From: 62-47 sp051954235
GTDB taxonomy: Bacteria; Pseudomonadota; Alphaproteobacteria; Rhizobiales; Xanthobacteraceae
Assembly (NCBI GenBank): GCA_051954235.1
Contig: JBQCHY010000092.1
Coordinates: forward strand, 1 to 28,570
Length of the DNA stretch: 28,570 nucleotides
Direction: 5' to 3'
The notes below the pieces were generated by a model. It was not told where the DNA came from, ran no database searches, and saw nothing but the letters and a program-made list of their open reading frames with translations. Below, piece by piece: positions 1 through 6,339 of this stretch. The translations under genes and the position numbers were made by a program. Each line of letters begins with the position of its first letter. The first letter of the stretch is position 1.

Positions 1-83
1 CGACGCCGAGGTTGCTTTGAGCGTTACATGGCAAACGGCATTTGGCAGATGACGCTAGCGCATCAATCTACGGCCATTGCCCC

Positions 84-515
84 TCACGTCACACAACGCC
101 CCGGCTCGAGCCGCTTGGCGACCTCGGTCAGCATGCTGACCACCGGCTCGCAGGCCGCGCGCGGACGGGATGCCTTGCCGCGCGGCTGAAGTTGGGTCGC
201 GGGCTTGTCGTGGACCCGGCGATCCGGCTTCTGGCTGACGATCCGCACTAGCACCGAAGTGCCGTTCAGGCCGCTCGGCTGGATCGAAAAGGTCTGGGAC
301 TCCAGGCCGGTACGGCTCACCGGCGCGCGATCCGCCTTGCCGGCGCGCGCGACGTTATTCACGGGATTTGCAACCGATGCCGGAGCCGCAGCGGTGGCCA
401 TGACAGGCGCCCGCGCGAGCCAAACCGGCAGTTCACCACCCATTGCGAAAGGCGCGGCAGCGACCGTCAACGTCGCGGCAATAACCGCCCTCTGGATTGA
501 AAACATCTGAGACAT
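84..515 (-). CDS. Small secreted protein of unknown function
   Basis: The frame encodes 143 residues. I chose the ATG at 515 because a GAGG lies about 7 bases upstream; an in-frame GTG at 527 is less likely. Residues 1-28 resemble a Sec signal peptide: a short polar start, then a hydrophobic Ala/Val/Leu run ending near PFAMGG. The mature part is basic and low in complexity, with an Ala/Pro-rich section followed by an STSVLVRIVS-like section. The last 25 residues hold two cysteines (about C122 and C141) around an amphipathic stretch (VVSMLTEVAKRL), which could form a disulfide in the periplasm. No enzyme motif is recognisable. From memory, short proteins with a similar C-terminus occur in related bradyrhizobia, but no function is known to me. 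It runs leftward from a gap that also holds a 12-bp palindrome about 40 bases upstream of the start. Confidence 0.6.
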   Translation of the reverse strand: MSQMFSIQRAVIAATLTVAAAPFAMGGELPVWLARAPVMATAAAPASVANPVNNVARAGKADRAPVSRTGLESQTFSIQPSGLNGTSVLVRIVSQKPDRRVHDKPATQLQPRGKASRPRAACEPVVSMLTEVAKRLEPGRCVT

Positions 516-553
516 CACGCGCCTCACCGCTTCGCCAACTGCTCCCCCGAAGG

Positions 554-571
554 GTCACCAACGTTGGTCAC
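554..571. promoter_or_regulatory. Palindrome upstream of the secreted-protein gene
   Basis: The core ACCAACGTTGGT at 557-568 is a perfect 12-bp palindrome. It lies 42 bases upstream of the leftward ATG at 515, a position where a dimeric repressor could act. No T-run follows, so it is not terminator-like. The regulator is unknown. Confidence 0.3.
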
Positions 572-679
572 AACGCGCGACGGTCAGGTTCAGTTCAATC
601 CGGAACTTCACGTAACTGTGTCGGTCCGACGGAAAACTTCGGAAACCTCCGGGCGGTTGATGCGTCTGTTATACAGCCG

Positions 680-757
680 GCAGTCCCCTGCCCCTCAAAA
701 AGCCGGCGACGCGGGACGCGACCGTGGTGATGCCGGTCGCGTCCCGTTCTTTCTTTT
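680..757 (+). ncRNA. Candidate small RNA ending at an orphan terminator
   Basis: This is inference from structure only. A perfect stem and T-rich tail at 712-757 would end a rightward transcript, yet no rightward gene precedes it. A TATACA at 670-675 could be a -10 element, which would place the RNA start near 680; no matching -35 was found. The proposed RNA has an unpaired C-rich 5' part (TCCCCTGCCCCTC at about 683-695), then an A-run, then the terminator hairpin. C-rich single-stranded loops that pair with Shine-Dalgarno sequences are known in alphaproteobacterial sRNAs. Its extent and existence are uncertain. Confidence 0.28.
712..757 (+). terminator. Intrinsic terminator, rightward, with no obvious gene
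   Basis: The arms CGGGACGCGACCG (712-724) and CGGTCGCGTCCCG (734-746) form a perfect 13-bp stem with a 9-base loop. TTCTTTCTTTTT (747-758) follows on the + strand. The phyR transcript arriving from the right has its own terminator at 780-823, so this one appears to serve a converging + strand transcript. Confidence 0.6.
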
Positions 758-779
758 TGGCAAACCCGCAACTGACCGT

Positions 780-823
780 AAAAAGCGACCGCCCGCGTGA
801 GCCGAAAACTCACGCGGGCGGTC
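780..823 (-). terminator. Intrinsic terminator of phyR
   Basis: The arms at 787-801 and 809-823 pair perfectly over 15 bp with a 7-base loop. Read leftward, the stem is followed by GC and five T (780-784 on the complement). It lies 37 bases beyond the phyR stop codon. Confidence 0.85.
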
Positions 824-859
824 GTCACTTTGGGACCCTGTTACTTCCGTCGTGTCAGG

Positions 860-1666
860 TCAAGAAGCCGCGGCGCGCGGCATCCTGTTGCGGGAGTTGC
901 GCTGGAAGAATAGCGCCTGGCTCGCCACCGCCGAAACCATCGCCGGCTGGAACGGCTTCGAGATCAGGAACGCCGGCTCGGGGCGCTCGCCGGTGAGGAA
1001 ACGCTCCGGATAGGCGGTGATGAATACCACCGGCACCTCGAAGGTCTTCAGCAGATCGTTGACCGCATCCAGTCCGGAGCTGCCGTCCGCAAGCTGGATA
1101 TCGGCGAGGATCAGGCCCGGCTGCTTGGTCTTGGCCAATGCCAGTGCATCCGCATGAGTGCGCGCCACGCCGATGACGTTGTGGCCGAGCTTCTTCACGA
1201 GGCTCTCGATATCCATCGCGATGAAGGTCTCATCCTCGATGATCAGCACGTCGGTGGCGATCTCCGCCGCCAATTCCTGACCGGCCTCGTCCGCCAGCTT
1301 GCGAACATCCGCAACGTTGATCTGAAGAATGAAGGCGACCTCTTCTTCCGAAAAACCTTCGAGTGACAGCAACAGGAATGCCTGCCGCGGCAGCGGCGTG
1401 ATGTTGGCCAGCCGATGCTCGGACGCGTTCAGCGCCGGCGCGGTATCGCCGTTCACCGCGACCGAATTCCAGATCTGCGTGAACAGCCGAAACAGACCGG
1501 CGCGGGCGCCGTGCTTTTCATTGAGCAAAGACTGGTCTTCCAGCAGCGCTTCCAGCATGGCGCCGACATAGGCATCCCCAGATGCTTGGCTCCCTGTCAA
1601 AGCGCGAGAGTAGCGCCGCAGCAGCGGCAAATTCTCAGCAACGAGCTGTGATCGGGACATCCCCAT
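860..1666 (-). CDS. phyR: PhyR, anti-anti-sigma response regulator
   Basis: PhyR is the switch of the alphaproteobacterial general stress response. When phosphorylated, its sigma-like domain binds NepR and frees EcfG. The 268 residues show an N-terminal EcfG-like sigma domain (about 1-130, with LPRQAFLLLSLEGFSEEEVA typical of the sigma-4 part) and a C-terminal receiver (about 138-255). Receiver landmarks are the acidic pair E144/D145, phosphoacceptor D189 in LADIQLAD, T217 and K237 in SKPF. The ATG at 1666 has AAGGA about 5 bases upstream. The gene is divergent from nepR-ecfG, has an EcfG-type promoter (1728-1752) and ends at a strong terminator, so it is probably monocistronic. The cognate HWE/HisKA_2 kinase is not in this window. 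The assignment is firm from domain order and location. Confidence 0.97.
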   Translation of the reverse strand: MGMSRSQLVAENLPLLRRYSRALTGSQASGDAYVGAMLEALLEDQSLLNEKHGARAGLFRLFTQIWNSVAVNGDTAPALNASEHRLANITPLPRQAFLLLSLEGFSEEEVAFILQINVADVRKLADEAGQELAAEIATDVLIIEDETFIAMDIESLVKKLGHNVIGVARTHADALALAKTKQPGLILADIQLADGSSGLDAVNDLLKTFEVPVVFITAYPERFLTGERPEPAFLISKPFQPAMVSAVASQALFFQRNSRNRMPRAAAS

Positions 1667-1727
1667 TCCATCCTTATCTGGGTTCGCAAACGCCAGCCGA
1701 CGCCCTTCGCGCCGCCGGCCCGCTATT

Positions 1728-1752
1728 TACGTGTCAGCGCGATAAAAGTTCC
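1728..1752 (-). promoter_or_regulatory. EcfG-type promoter of phyR
   Basis: On the - strand, GGAAC (1752-1748) is followed after exactly 16 bases by CGTA (1731-1728). The known EcfG consensus is GGAAC, 16-17 bases, CGTT, so there is one mismatch. The predicted leader is about 55 bases. Confidence 0.65.
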
Positions 1753-1762
1753 ACGACAAGTC

Positions 1763-1787
1763 GGAACTTTCCAACATCTTCGGCATT
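1763..1787 (+). promoter_or_regulatory. EcfG-type promoter of nepR-ecfG
   Basis: On the + strand, GGAAC (1763-1767) is followed after 16 bases by CATT (1784-1787), one mismatch from the CGTT consensus. The -35 element lies 10 bases from the -35 of the divergent phyR promoter. The leader before nepR would be about 85-90 bases. Confidence 0.6.
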
Positions 1788-1831
1788 ACCCCGTCGTGAA
1801 CCGTAGCGATCGGCGGCTCTGCCGGCGGAAT

Positions 1832-1850
1832 TCTTTCGATATTCGAAAGA
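1832..1850. promoter_or_regulatory. Inverted repeat in the nepR leader
   Basis: TCTTTCGA (1832-1839) and TCGAAAGA (1843-1850) are perfect inverted arms separated by 3 bases. They lie between the predicted EcfG promoter and the nepR start, so this could be a protein site or an RNA hairpin. No T-run follows. Confidence 0.35.
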
Positions 1851-1881
1851 CTTAGATGTTTGGGACATTCGGAACAAACCC

Positions 1882-2076
1882 ATGACAGAAGTAAAGAAGC
1901 CGGGCAAGCAAGGTGGCTTGAACGCGGAGATTCAATCCCGCATCGGGCACCAGCTTCGCGCGATGTATGACGAGGTCGTGCGCCAAGGCGTTCCTGATCG
2001 TTTTGCCGACCTGATTCGTAAGCTCGATACCCCGGCGGATGCGAATCTCGCGGCCAACAAAGACGGGAGGGACTAA
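1882..2076 (+). CDS. nepR: NepR, anti-sigma factor of EcfG
   Basis: NepR is the small anti-sigma factor that holds EcfG inactive until phosphorylated PhyR competes for it. The 64 residues carry the family core: IGHQLRAMYDEVV followed by VPDRFADLIRKLD (about residues 21-49), the two helices that clamp the sigma domains, with flexible ends. The length is normal for the family. The upstream GGAAC at 1871-1875 leaves a weak Shine-Dalgarno (CGGA). The stop codon TAA shares one base with the ecfG ATG (2074-2078), so translation of inhibitor and sigma factor is probably coupled. Transcription likely comes from the EcfG-type promoter at 1763-1787, giving autoregulation. Confidence 0.95.
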   Translation: MTEVKKPGKQGGLNAEIQSRIGHQLRAMYDEVVRQGVPDRFADLIRKLDTPADANLAANKDGRD

Positions 2077-2627
2077 TGCCTCTCACAAATGAGCTTCGCG
2101 ACGACATCTTGGCGTCGGTCCCGAGTTTGCGCGCTTTCGCAATCTCACTCAGCGGCAATGGCGACCGCGCCGACGACCTGGTGCAAGAGACGCTGTTGCG
2201 CGCGCTTGCCAACATCGACTCGTTTCAACCTGGCTCCAATCTGCCGGCGTGGTTGTTCACGATTCTGCGTAACCTTTTCCGCTCCGACTATCGCAAGCGG
2301 CGGCGCGAGGTTGAGGATGCCGAAGGCAACTACGCCAAGACGCTGAAATCGCAGCCAGGACAAGGCGCGCATCTCGAATTCGAGGAGTTCCGCGCCGCGC
2401 TCGACAAGCTGCCACAGGACCAGCGCGAAGCGCTCATCCTGGTCGGTGCCTCCGGCTTCTCCTACGAAGACGCCGCTGCGATCTGCGGCTGCGCCGTCGG
2501 CACCATCAAGAGCCGCGTCAACCGCGCGCGGACCAAACTGAGCGCACTGCTCTATGTCGATGGCGCCGAAGACTTCGGCCCGGACGACACCGTCCGCGCC
2601 GTGATCGGCGGCAGCGGCAACGGATAG
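2076..2627 (+). CDS. ecfG: EcfG, general stress ECF sigma factor
   Basis: EcfG is the ECF15-type sigma factor that directs RNA polymerase to GGAAC-N16/17-CGTT promoters under stress. The 183 residues contain sigma-2 (about 15-80: DRADDLVQETLLRAL, then NLPAWLFTILRNLFRSDYRKRR) and sigma-4 (about 105-160: LDKLPQDQREALIL, then GFSYEDAAAICGCAVGTIKS as helix-turn-helix). The short tail ends in a Gly-rich sequence. A GGGAGG at 2065-2070 serves as ribosome binding site, 5 bases before the ATG, which overlaps the nepR stop by one base. Partner genes nepR and phyR are adjacent; no sensor kinase follows, and the next gene runs the opposite way. The sigma class is inferred from the gene context and the sequence. 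Confidence 0.95.
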   Translation: MPLTNELRDDILASVPSLRAFAISLSGNGDRADDLVQETLLRALANIDSFQPGSNLPAWLFTILRNLFRSDYRKRRREVEDAEGNYAKTLKSQPGQGAHLEFEEFRAALDKLPQDQREALILVGASGFSYEDAAAICGCAVGTIKSRVNRARTKLSALLYVDGAEDFGPDDTVRAVIGGSGNG

Positions 2628-2653
2628 AATCTTCAAACTTTTACGGAGTTCTT

Positions 2654-2729
2654 CGTCATGCGCGGACTTGATCCGCGCATCCATCTTCTTCGAAAATGAT
2701 GGATTGCCGGGTCAAGCCCGGCAATGACG
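2654..2729. repeat. Extragenic palindromic element, CGTCATGCGCGG type
   Basis: The element begins CGTCATGCGCGGACTTG and ends CAAGCCCGGCAATGACG, two partly complementary arms around a short AT-richer centre (TTCTTCGAAAATGATGG). It could form a long hairpin in the RNA after ecfG. Confidence 0.7.
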
Positions 2730-2765
2730 TTTCCGTTAAAGTATTGACGCTACAGCGATTGCCTC

Positions 2766-2863
2766 CGTCATTGCGAGGAGCGTTAGCGACGAAGCAACCC
2801 AGTCCTTGCTTCATAGCTCTGGTTTGGTTTGGTTTGGTTTGGTTTGGTTCGCTCGCAATGACG
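2766..2863. repeat. Palindromic element carrying a (GGTTT)5 tract
   Basis: The ends are CGTCATTGCGAGGAGC and GCTCGCAATGACG, a known-looking alphaproteobacterial extragenic palindrome. Inside it, 2821-2845 is five exact tandem GGTTT units followed by GGTTC, a pentanucleotide repeat that may vary in copy number. Confidence 0.75.
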
Positions 2864-2886
2864 ATTCAATCTCAACTCATCTCGCG

Positions 2887-3537
2887 TTATGACGCCGCAG
2901 CACTATCCCGTAGCGTCAACCCCGTGGCGGCTTCGAGGTCGGCGATCGCCTGCGCGCCGCTCAGGACCTTGATCGTGGTCATGCCCATCTCGCGCGCCGG
3001 TTTCAGATTGACGCCGAGATCGTCGAGATAAACGCAATTTTTCGGATCGACGCCGAGCGTCTCGATCATCATCCGGTAGATCCGCGGATCCGGCTTGCGC
3101 AGCCCGATCTTCGCCGACTCGATGACATGATCGAACAGCGCCATCACCTCAGCGACATAGATCGAGCGTCCGTTGGCGTTTCTGATGGCGTTGTTCGGCA
3201 GGTTGTTGGTGATGCAGCCGGTCTTGAAGCGCGCCTTGATGCGACGCAATGCCTCGACCATTTCGGGCCGCAGATCGCCAGACAACAGCGGCAACACATC
3301 GCGGCCGCGCACCTCGGCGCCGAGCGCCAGCGATTCCGCCGCGAACAGTTCGTCGAACGCATCGAGATCGACTTCGGCGCGCTCGAACTTGGCCCAGGCG
3401 TTTTCCAGGTGATTGGCGGCGTTGGTGCGACGAATGATATCGGCCGGCAGCCCGCGCTCCGTCTCGAACCGCGTGAACGCATCGAACGGCGACGACGTGA
3501 TGACGCCGCCGAAATCAAAAATCACTGCCTCGATCAT
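2887..3537 (-). CDS. HAD-superfamily hydrolase, epoxide-hydrolase-N/phosphatase type
   Basis: The 216 residues begin MIEAVIFDFGGVIT, motif I of the haloacid dehalogenase fold, with nucleophile D8. The usual second Asp (D+2) is G10, as often seen in the subgroup related to the N-terminal domain of soluble epoxide hydrolase. Motif II is T110 in CITNN, motif III K148 in GLRKPDP, and motif IV D172/D173 in YLDDLGVNLKPA. The cap domain is helical (about 18-90). I chose the ATG at 3537 because sequence further upstream in frame (to 3735) is translated intergenic repeat. A weak GAGG precedes it. Substrate unknown; a small phosphorylated or halogenated compound is possible. It lies downstream of the MoxR/VWA pair but is separated from it by a palindromic element, so an operon is uncertain. 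Confidence 0.88.
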   Translation of the reverse strand: MIEAVIFDFGGVITSSPFDAFTRFETERGLPADIIRRTNAANHLENAWAKFERAEVDLDAFDELFAAESLALGAEVRGRDVLPLLSGDLRPEMVEALRRIKARFKTGCITNNLPNNAIRNANGRSIYVAEVMALFDHVIESAKIGLRKPDPRIYRMMIETLGVDPKNCVYLDDLGVNLKPAREMGMTTIKVLSGAQAIADLEAATGLTLRDSAAAS

Positions 3538-3576
3538 ACGAACCTCAGTTTTCTTTACCCAATACAGTTCTTGTTC

Positions 3577-3668
3577 TCCGTCATGCCCGGCCTTGTGCCG
3601 GGCATCCACGTCTTTACAGCGTGGCAGCAAACGAGACGTGGATGGCCGGGACAAGCCCGGCCATGACG
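3577..3668. repeat. Extragenic palindrome, CCGTCATGCCCGG type (copy 1)
   Basis: The arms CGTCATGCCCGGCCTTG and CAAGCCCGGCCATGACG are inverted, with internal GGCATCCACGTC / GACGTGGATGGCC also paired. It fills the gap between the VWA gene and the HAD gene. A second copy is at 18010-18102. Confidence 0.8.
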
Positions 3669-3694
3669 CAAGAGGAAAGACCTGCGTCGCATCG

Positions 3695-5098
3695 TCACTG
3701 ATAACTCGCCACAATGTCCGACACCGCGCGCTCAAGCTGTTGCGCGGTGGCGCATTGGCGCACCACCGTGCAGAAGGTCGAATAGCGCGTCATCTCGGAA
3801 TCGCCGAAGCCCCACGCCATGCGGTTTTCCGGATTGAGCCAGACCAGCCGCTTCGCGCGCTCGCCGATGGTGCGCAGGATATCCGCGCGCGGATCGAGAT
3901 TGTTGGTGCGGGCATCGCCGAGCACGATCACGGTCGTCTGCGGCGTCACCGTCGACAGCCACTCCTTCTCGAAATTCTCCAGCGACGTACCGTAGTCCGA
4001 CGAGCCGAAGCCGACCTTGGCCATGATCTCGCGCATCGCTTCTTCCGGCGGCATCTTTTCCAGAATGTCGCTGACTTCGATCAGGTGACCGGAGAACGCG
4101 AAGGAGCGCACGTCGGACACCACTTCGTGCAAACTGTGGATCAGCAGCAGGAAGAAATCCGACACCCGCGCCACCGAGCCGGAGACGTCGCACAGCGCGA
4201 CGATCTTCGGCTTGTCGCGATGCTTGCGCTTCCATGCGGTGAGGAACGGCACGCCGCCCCACGCCGCGTTGCGCCGAAGCGTGCGGCGCACGTCGAGATG
4301 GCCGCGCCGCTGGCGTTTACGTGGCTTGCTGTAGCGTTCGCGCAAGCGCCGCGCGATCCGGCGGATCAGCGCGCGCATCGCCTCGACCTGACGCGGCTCG
4401 ATCCGCGACAGCGGCGCGTTGCGCAAAATCTCGTTGCGCAGGTTTTCCGATTCCTCGCGCCCGTACAACAACAGCGCTTGCGACACCGCTTCGCGCACGC
4501 TTTCGCGCAGCCCGTCGGTCGCCGCCGCAAGCCGCTCGGCGGTGGTCGGATCGGTCTCAGTGAGGCGATCGAGATCGTCGCGCAGCCGCGCGATGCCGAG
4601 CGCGTCGAGCATCCGCGTGGTGAAGATGCCGCGCTGGGTGAAGAAACGGATATCGGACAGCGACGCCGCGCTGGCGGCATTGGCCATCGCAGCCGCCAAC
4701 GCATTGCGATCCTGCGACAGCAGCATCTGCGCCAGTTGACCGAGATCGGAATCCGACGGGGCGCCGCCGCCGCCCGAAGGCTGCGATCCGCCGGACGGCA
4801 TCTCGCCCGGCAATGACGCATCGTCTGCCTCGTCATTCTTCGCGTTGGCATCGTCGGCCTGCGGCGGGCTTGCCTCCGCGATCTCGGGCGTGTCGAAGAA
4901 CAGATCGAAACAGTCGTTCAGCGCGCGCTTTTCGTCCTCGGACTTGGCGAGCGTCAGCAGCAGCGTGTCGCGCAACACGTCGCGATCGTTGAAGCCGACC
5001 ACCGCGACCGCGCGCATCGCATCGATGCTTTCGGCGGGCGAGACGTGAACGCCGACGCCGCGCGCCGCTCGAAAGAACCGATGCAGGTTCTCCCTCAT
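3695..5098 (-). CDS. CoxE-like VWA domain protein, partner of MoxR ATPase
   Basis: The 467 residues belong to the CoxE/MadC group of von Willebrand A proteins that pair with MoxR AAA+ ATPases, often to insert cofactors or activate metalloenzymes. The N-terminal 75 residues are helical, followed by an acidic then Gly/Ser-rich linker (about 76-118), a helical middle with a strongly basic stretch (RRLRERYSKPRKRQRRGH, 250-267), and the VWA domain (about 296-460). The MIDAS residues are visible: D304-x-S306-x-S308 in CDVSGSV, T371 in DYGTSL, D395 in VLGDARTN. I chose the ATG at 5098; the frame extends to 5170 only through repeat sequence. It lies 196 bases downstream of the MoxR gene, on the same strand. 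No CO dehydrogenase or other obvious client gene is present, so the target is unknown. Confidence 0.88.
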   Translation of the reverse strand: MRENLHRFFRAARGVGVHVSPAESIDAMRAVAVVGFNDRDVLRDTLLLTLAKSEDEKRALNDCFDLFFDTPEIAEASPPQADDANAKNDEADDASLPGEMPSGGSQPSGGGGAPSDSDLGQLAQMLLSQDRNALAAAMANAASAASLSDIRFFTQRGIFTTRMLDALGIARLRDDLDRLTETDPTTAERLAAATDGLRESVREAVSQALLLYGREESENLRNEILRNAPLSRIEPRQVEAMRALIRRIARRLRERYSKPRKRQRRGHLDVRRTLRRNAAWGGVPFLTAWKRKHRDKPKIVALCDVSGSVARVSDFFLLLIHSLHEVVSDVRSFAFSGHLIEVSDILEKMPPEEAMREIMAKVGFGSSDYGTSLENFEKEWLSTVTPQTTVIVLGDARTNNLDPRADILRTIGERAKRLVWLNPENRMAWGFGDSEMTRYSTFCTVVRQCATAQQLERAVSDIVASYQ

Positions 5099-5130
5099 GG
5101 CTCTCGGCACACCATACGCAACACGAGAAA

Positions 5131-5232
5131 CGTCATACTCCGCGAAAGCGGAGTATCCAGTAGCCCGCATCGATTCCGACGTTCCCCGCCATCGCCACGG
5201 ATACTGGATCGTCCGTCTTCGCGGACGATGAC
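5131..5232. repeat. Extragenic palindrome, CGTCAT-ACTCCGC type (copy 1)
   Basis: Two hairpins flank a centre: ATACTCCGCGAAAGCGGAGTAT at 5135-5156 and CGTCCGTCTTCGCGGACG at about 5210-5227, with GTATCCAGTA and TACTGGAT as outer partners. It separates the MoxR and VWA genes. A related copy is at 10908-11010. Confidence 0.75.
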
Positions 5233-5294
5233 CGCGGATTTTGCGGTCGTGTCCCGAAAATAACGAGTCGGCGTGATCATCACAGTCACCGACA

Positions 5295-6260
5295 CTACCC
5301 GAACACGCCCTGCCGGCCGGCGCGGGCGACGAAGCCGGAGACTTCCGGCAGCGCCGCCTCGATATCGGCCTCGTACTTCAACAGCACGTTGAGCGTATCC
5401 TTCACCATTTCCGGCTCGAGTTCGGATGCCTGCAACAGCACCAGCACCCGCGCCCAGTCGATGGTCTCGCTGACCGAGGGCAGTTTCTTCAGGTCGAGCG
5501 TGCGGACATCGTTGATGAAGCCGACAAGCTGGCGGCGCAGCGATTGCGCGATGCCCGGCACGCGGCTCTCGACGATGCGCTCCTCGAGCCGCTGCTCGGG
5601 GAAGCCGATATGCAGATGCAGGCAACGCCGCTTCAGGGCGTCGCCGAGATCGCGTTCGCCGTTCGAGGTGAGGATCACGGTCGGCGGCACCACCGCCGAG
5701 ATGGTGCCGAGTTCGGGAATGGTGATCTGGAAGTCGGAGAGAATTTCCAAGAGCAGCGATTCAAACTCGGCGTCCGACTTGTCGATTTCGTCGATCAACA
5801 GCACGCAGCCCGCCGGCTGCTCCAGTGCCTGCAACAGCGGGCGCGGCTCGACGAATTCCTTCGAGAAGAACACGTCGCCAAACGCATGAAGTTGATTCAG
5901 CGCCTGCGCCAGCGTCTCGGCGCCGCCCAGCACCTCGCCGAGCTTGTCCTTCAGGATCTGCGTGTAGAGAAGCTGCTTGGCATATTTCCACTCGTACAGC
6001 GCCTTGGCCTCGTCGAGGCCTTCATAGCATTGCAGGCGGATCATGCTCTGGCCGCGCCAGGCGGCGATTGCTTTCGCCAGTTCGGTCTTGCCGACGCCGG
6101 CGGGGCCTTCGACCAGAATTGGCTTCTCGATCTGCTGCGCCAGATAGACGGCGGTGGCGATCTGCCGGCTGGCGATATAGCCCGCGCCAGCAAGTCCCTT
6201 TTCGACGTCCGCGATGAGATCCGACGACCGTTGTTCCGCCACGCAATTCGCTCCCGCCAT
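5295..6260 (-). CDS. MoxR-type AAA+ ATPase
   Basis: The 321 residues form one AAA+ module of the MoxR family (CbbQ/NorQ/CoxD-like). Walker A is GPAGVGKT at 52-59, Walker B CVLLIDEID at 152-160, sensor 1 is in VILTSNGERDL, and the arginine finger lies in ALKRRCLH. The C-terminal lid is helical (about 235-321). I chose the ATG at 6260; the frame continues to 6434, but the extra sequence is basic and Pro/Gly-rich with no family likeness. The ribosome binding site is weak. The neighbouring VWA gene downstream makes a MoxR/VWA pair, which in known cases acts as a chaperone that matures an enzyme using ATP. The client is not evident here. Confidence 0.9.
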   Translation of the reverse strand: MAGANCVAEQRSSDLIADVEKGLAGAGYIASRQIATAVYLAQQIEKPILVEGPAGVGKTELAKAIAAWRGQSMIRLQCYEGLDEAKALYEWKYAKQLLYTQILKDKLGEVLGGAETLAQALNQLHAFGDVFFSKEFVEPRPLLQALEQPAGCVLLIDEIDKSDAEFESLLLEILSDFQITIPELGTISAVVPPTVILTSNGERDLGDALKRRCLHLHIGFPEQRLEERIVESRVPGIAQSLRRQLVGFINDVRTLDLKKLPSVSETIDWARVLVLLQASELEPEMVKDTLNVLLKYEADIEAALPEVSGFVARAGRQGVFG

Positions 6261-6311
6261 AGCGTTTTCAAGCGAAACGGTCCCGGTTCGCATAAGAAAA
6301 CGCGTCAAACC

Positions 6312-6339
6312 AAAAAAGCCGCCGGCAGACATACCGGCG
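6312..6339 (-). terminator. Intrinsic terminator after the Tlde1-domain gene
   Basis: Arms CGCCGG (6320-6325) and CCGGCG (6334-6339) form a 6-bp stem with an 8-base loop. Leftward it is followed by GC and six T (complement of 6312-6317). It lies between the Tlde1-domain gene stop (6477) and the MoxR start. Confidence 0.6.

Larger units (their letters stand above)
516..859. other. Gene-free gap between the secreted protein and phyR
   Basis: No convincing protein-coding gene was found here. The gap holds a 12-bp palindrome (557-568), a rightward intrinsic-terminator-like hairpin (712-757), a possible small RNA in front of it, and the leftward phyR terminator (780-823). The open frames that cross the gap have arginine- and proline-rich shadow composition and no good ribosome binding sites. 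Confidence 0.6.

Noticed and set aside
602..626. EcfG-type promoter at GGAAC (602-606)
   Set aside because: After 16 or 17 bases the sequence is GGTC or GTCC, too far from CGTT.
1871..1895. Second EcfG promoter at GGAAC (1871-1875) just before nepR
   Set aside because: The -10 would lie inside nepR and reads TAAA after 16 bases; the GGA is better explained as part of a weak ribosome binding site.
3538..3735. A longer HAD protein starting at 3735
   Set aside because: The extra N-terminus is a translation of the palindromic element at 3577-3668 and overlaps the VWA gene; the HAD fold begins at the ATG at 3537.
3413..4816. A 467-codon + strand open frame across the HAD gene, repeat and VWA gene
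   Set aside because: It is antisense to two real genes and reads through a palindromic repeat; no domain is visible.
3695..6260. Part of a CO dehydrogenase (cox) cluster
   Set aside because: Only CoxD/CoxE-like accessory types are present; no structural genes are within the window, and such pairs serve several different enzymes.
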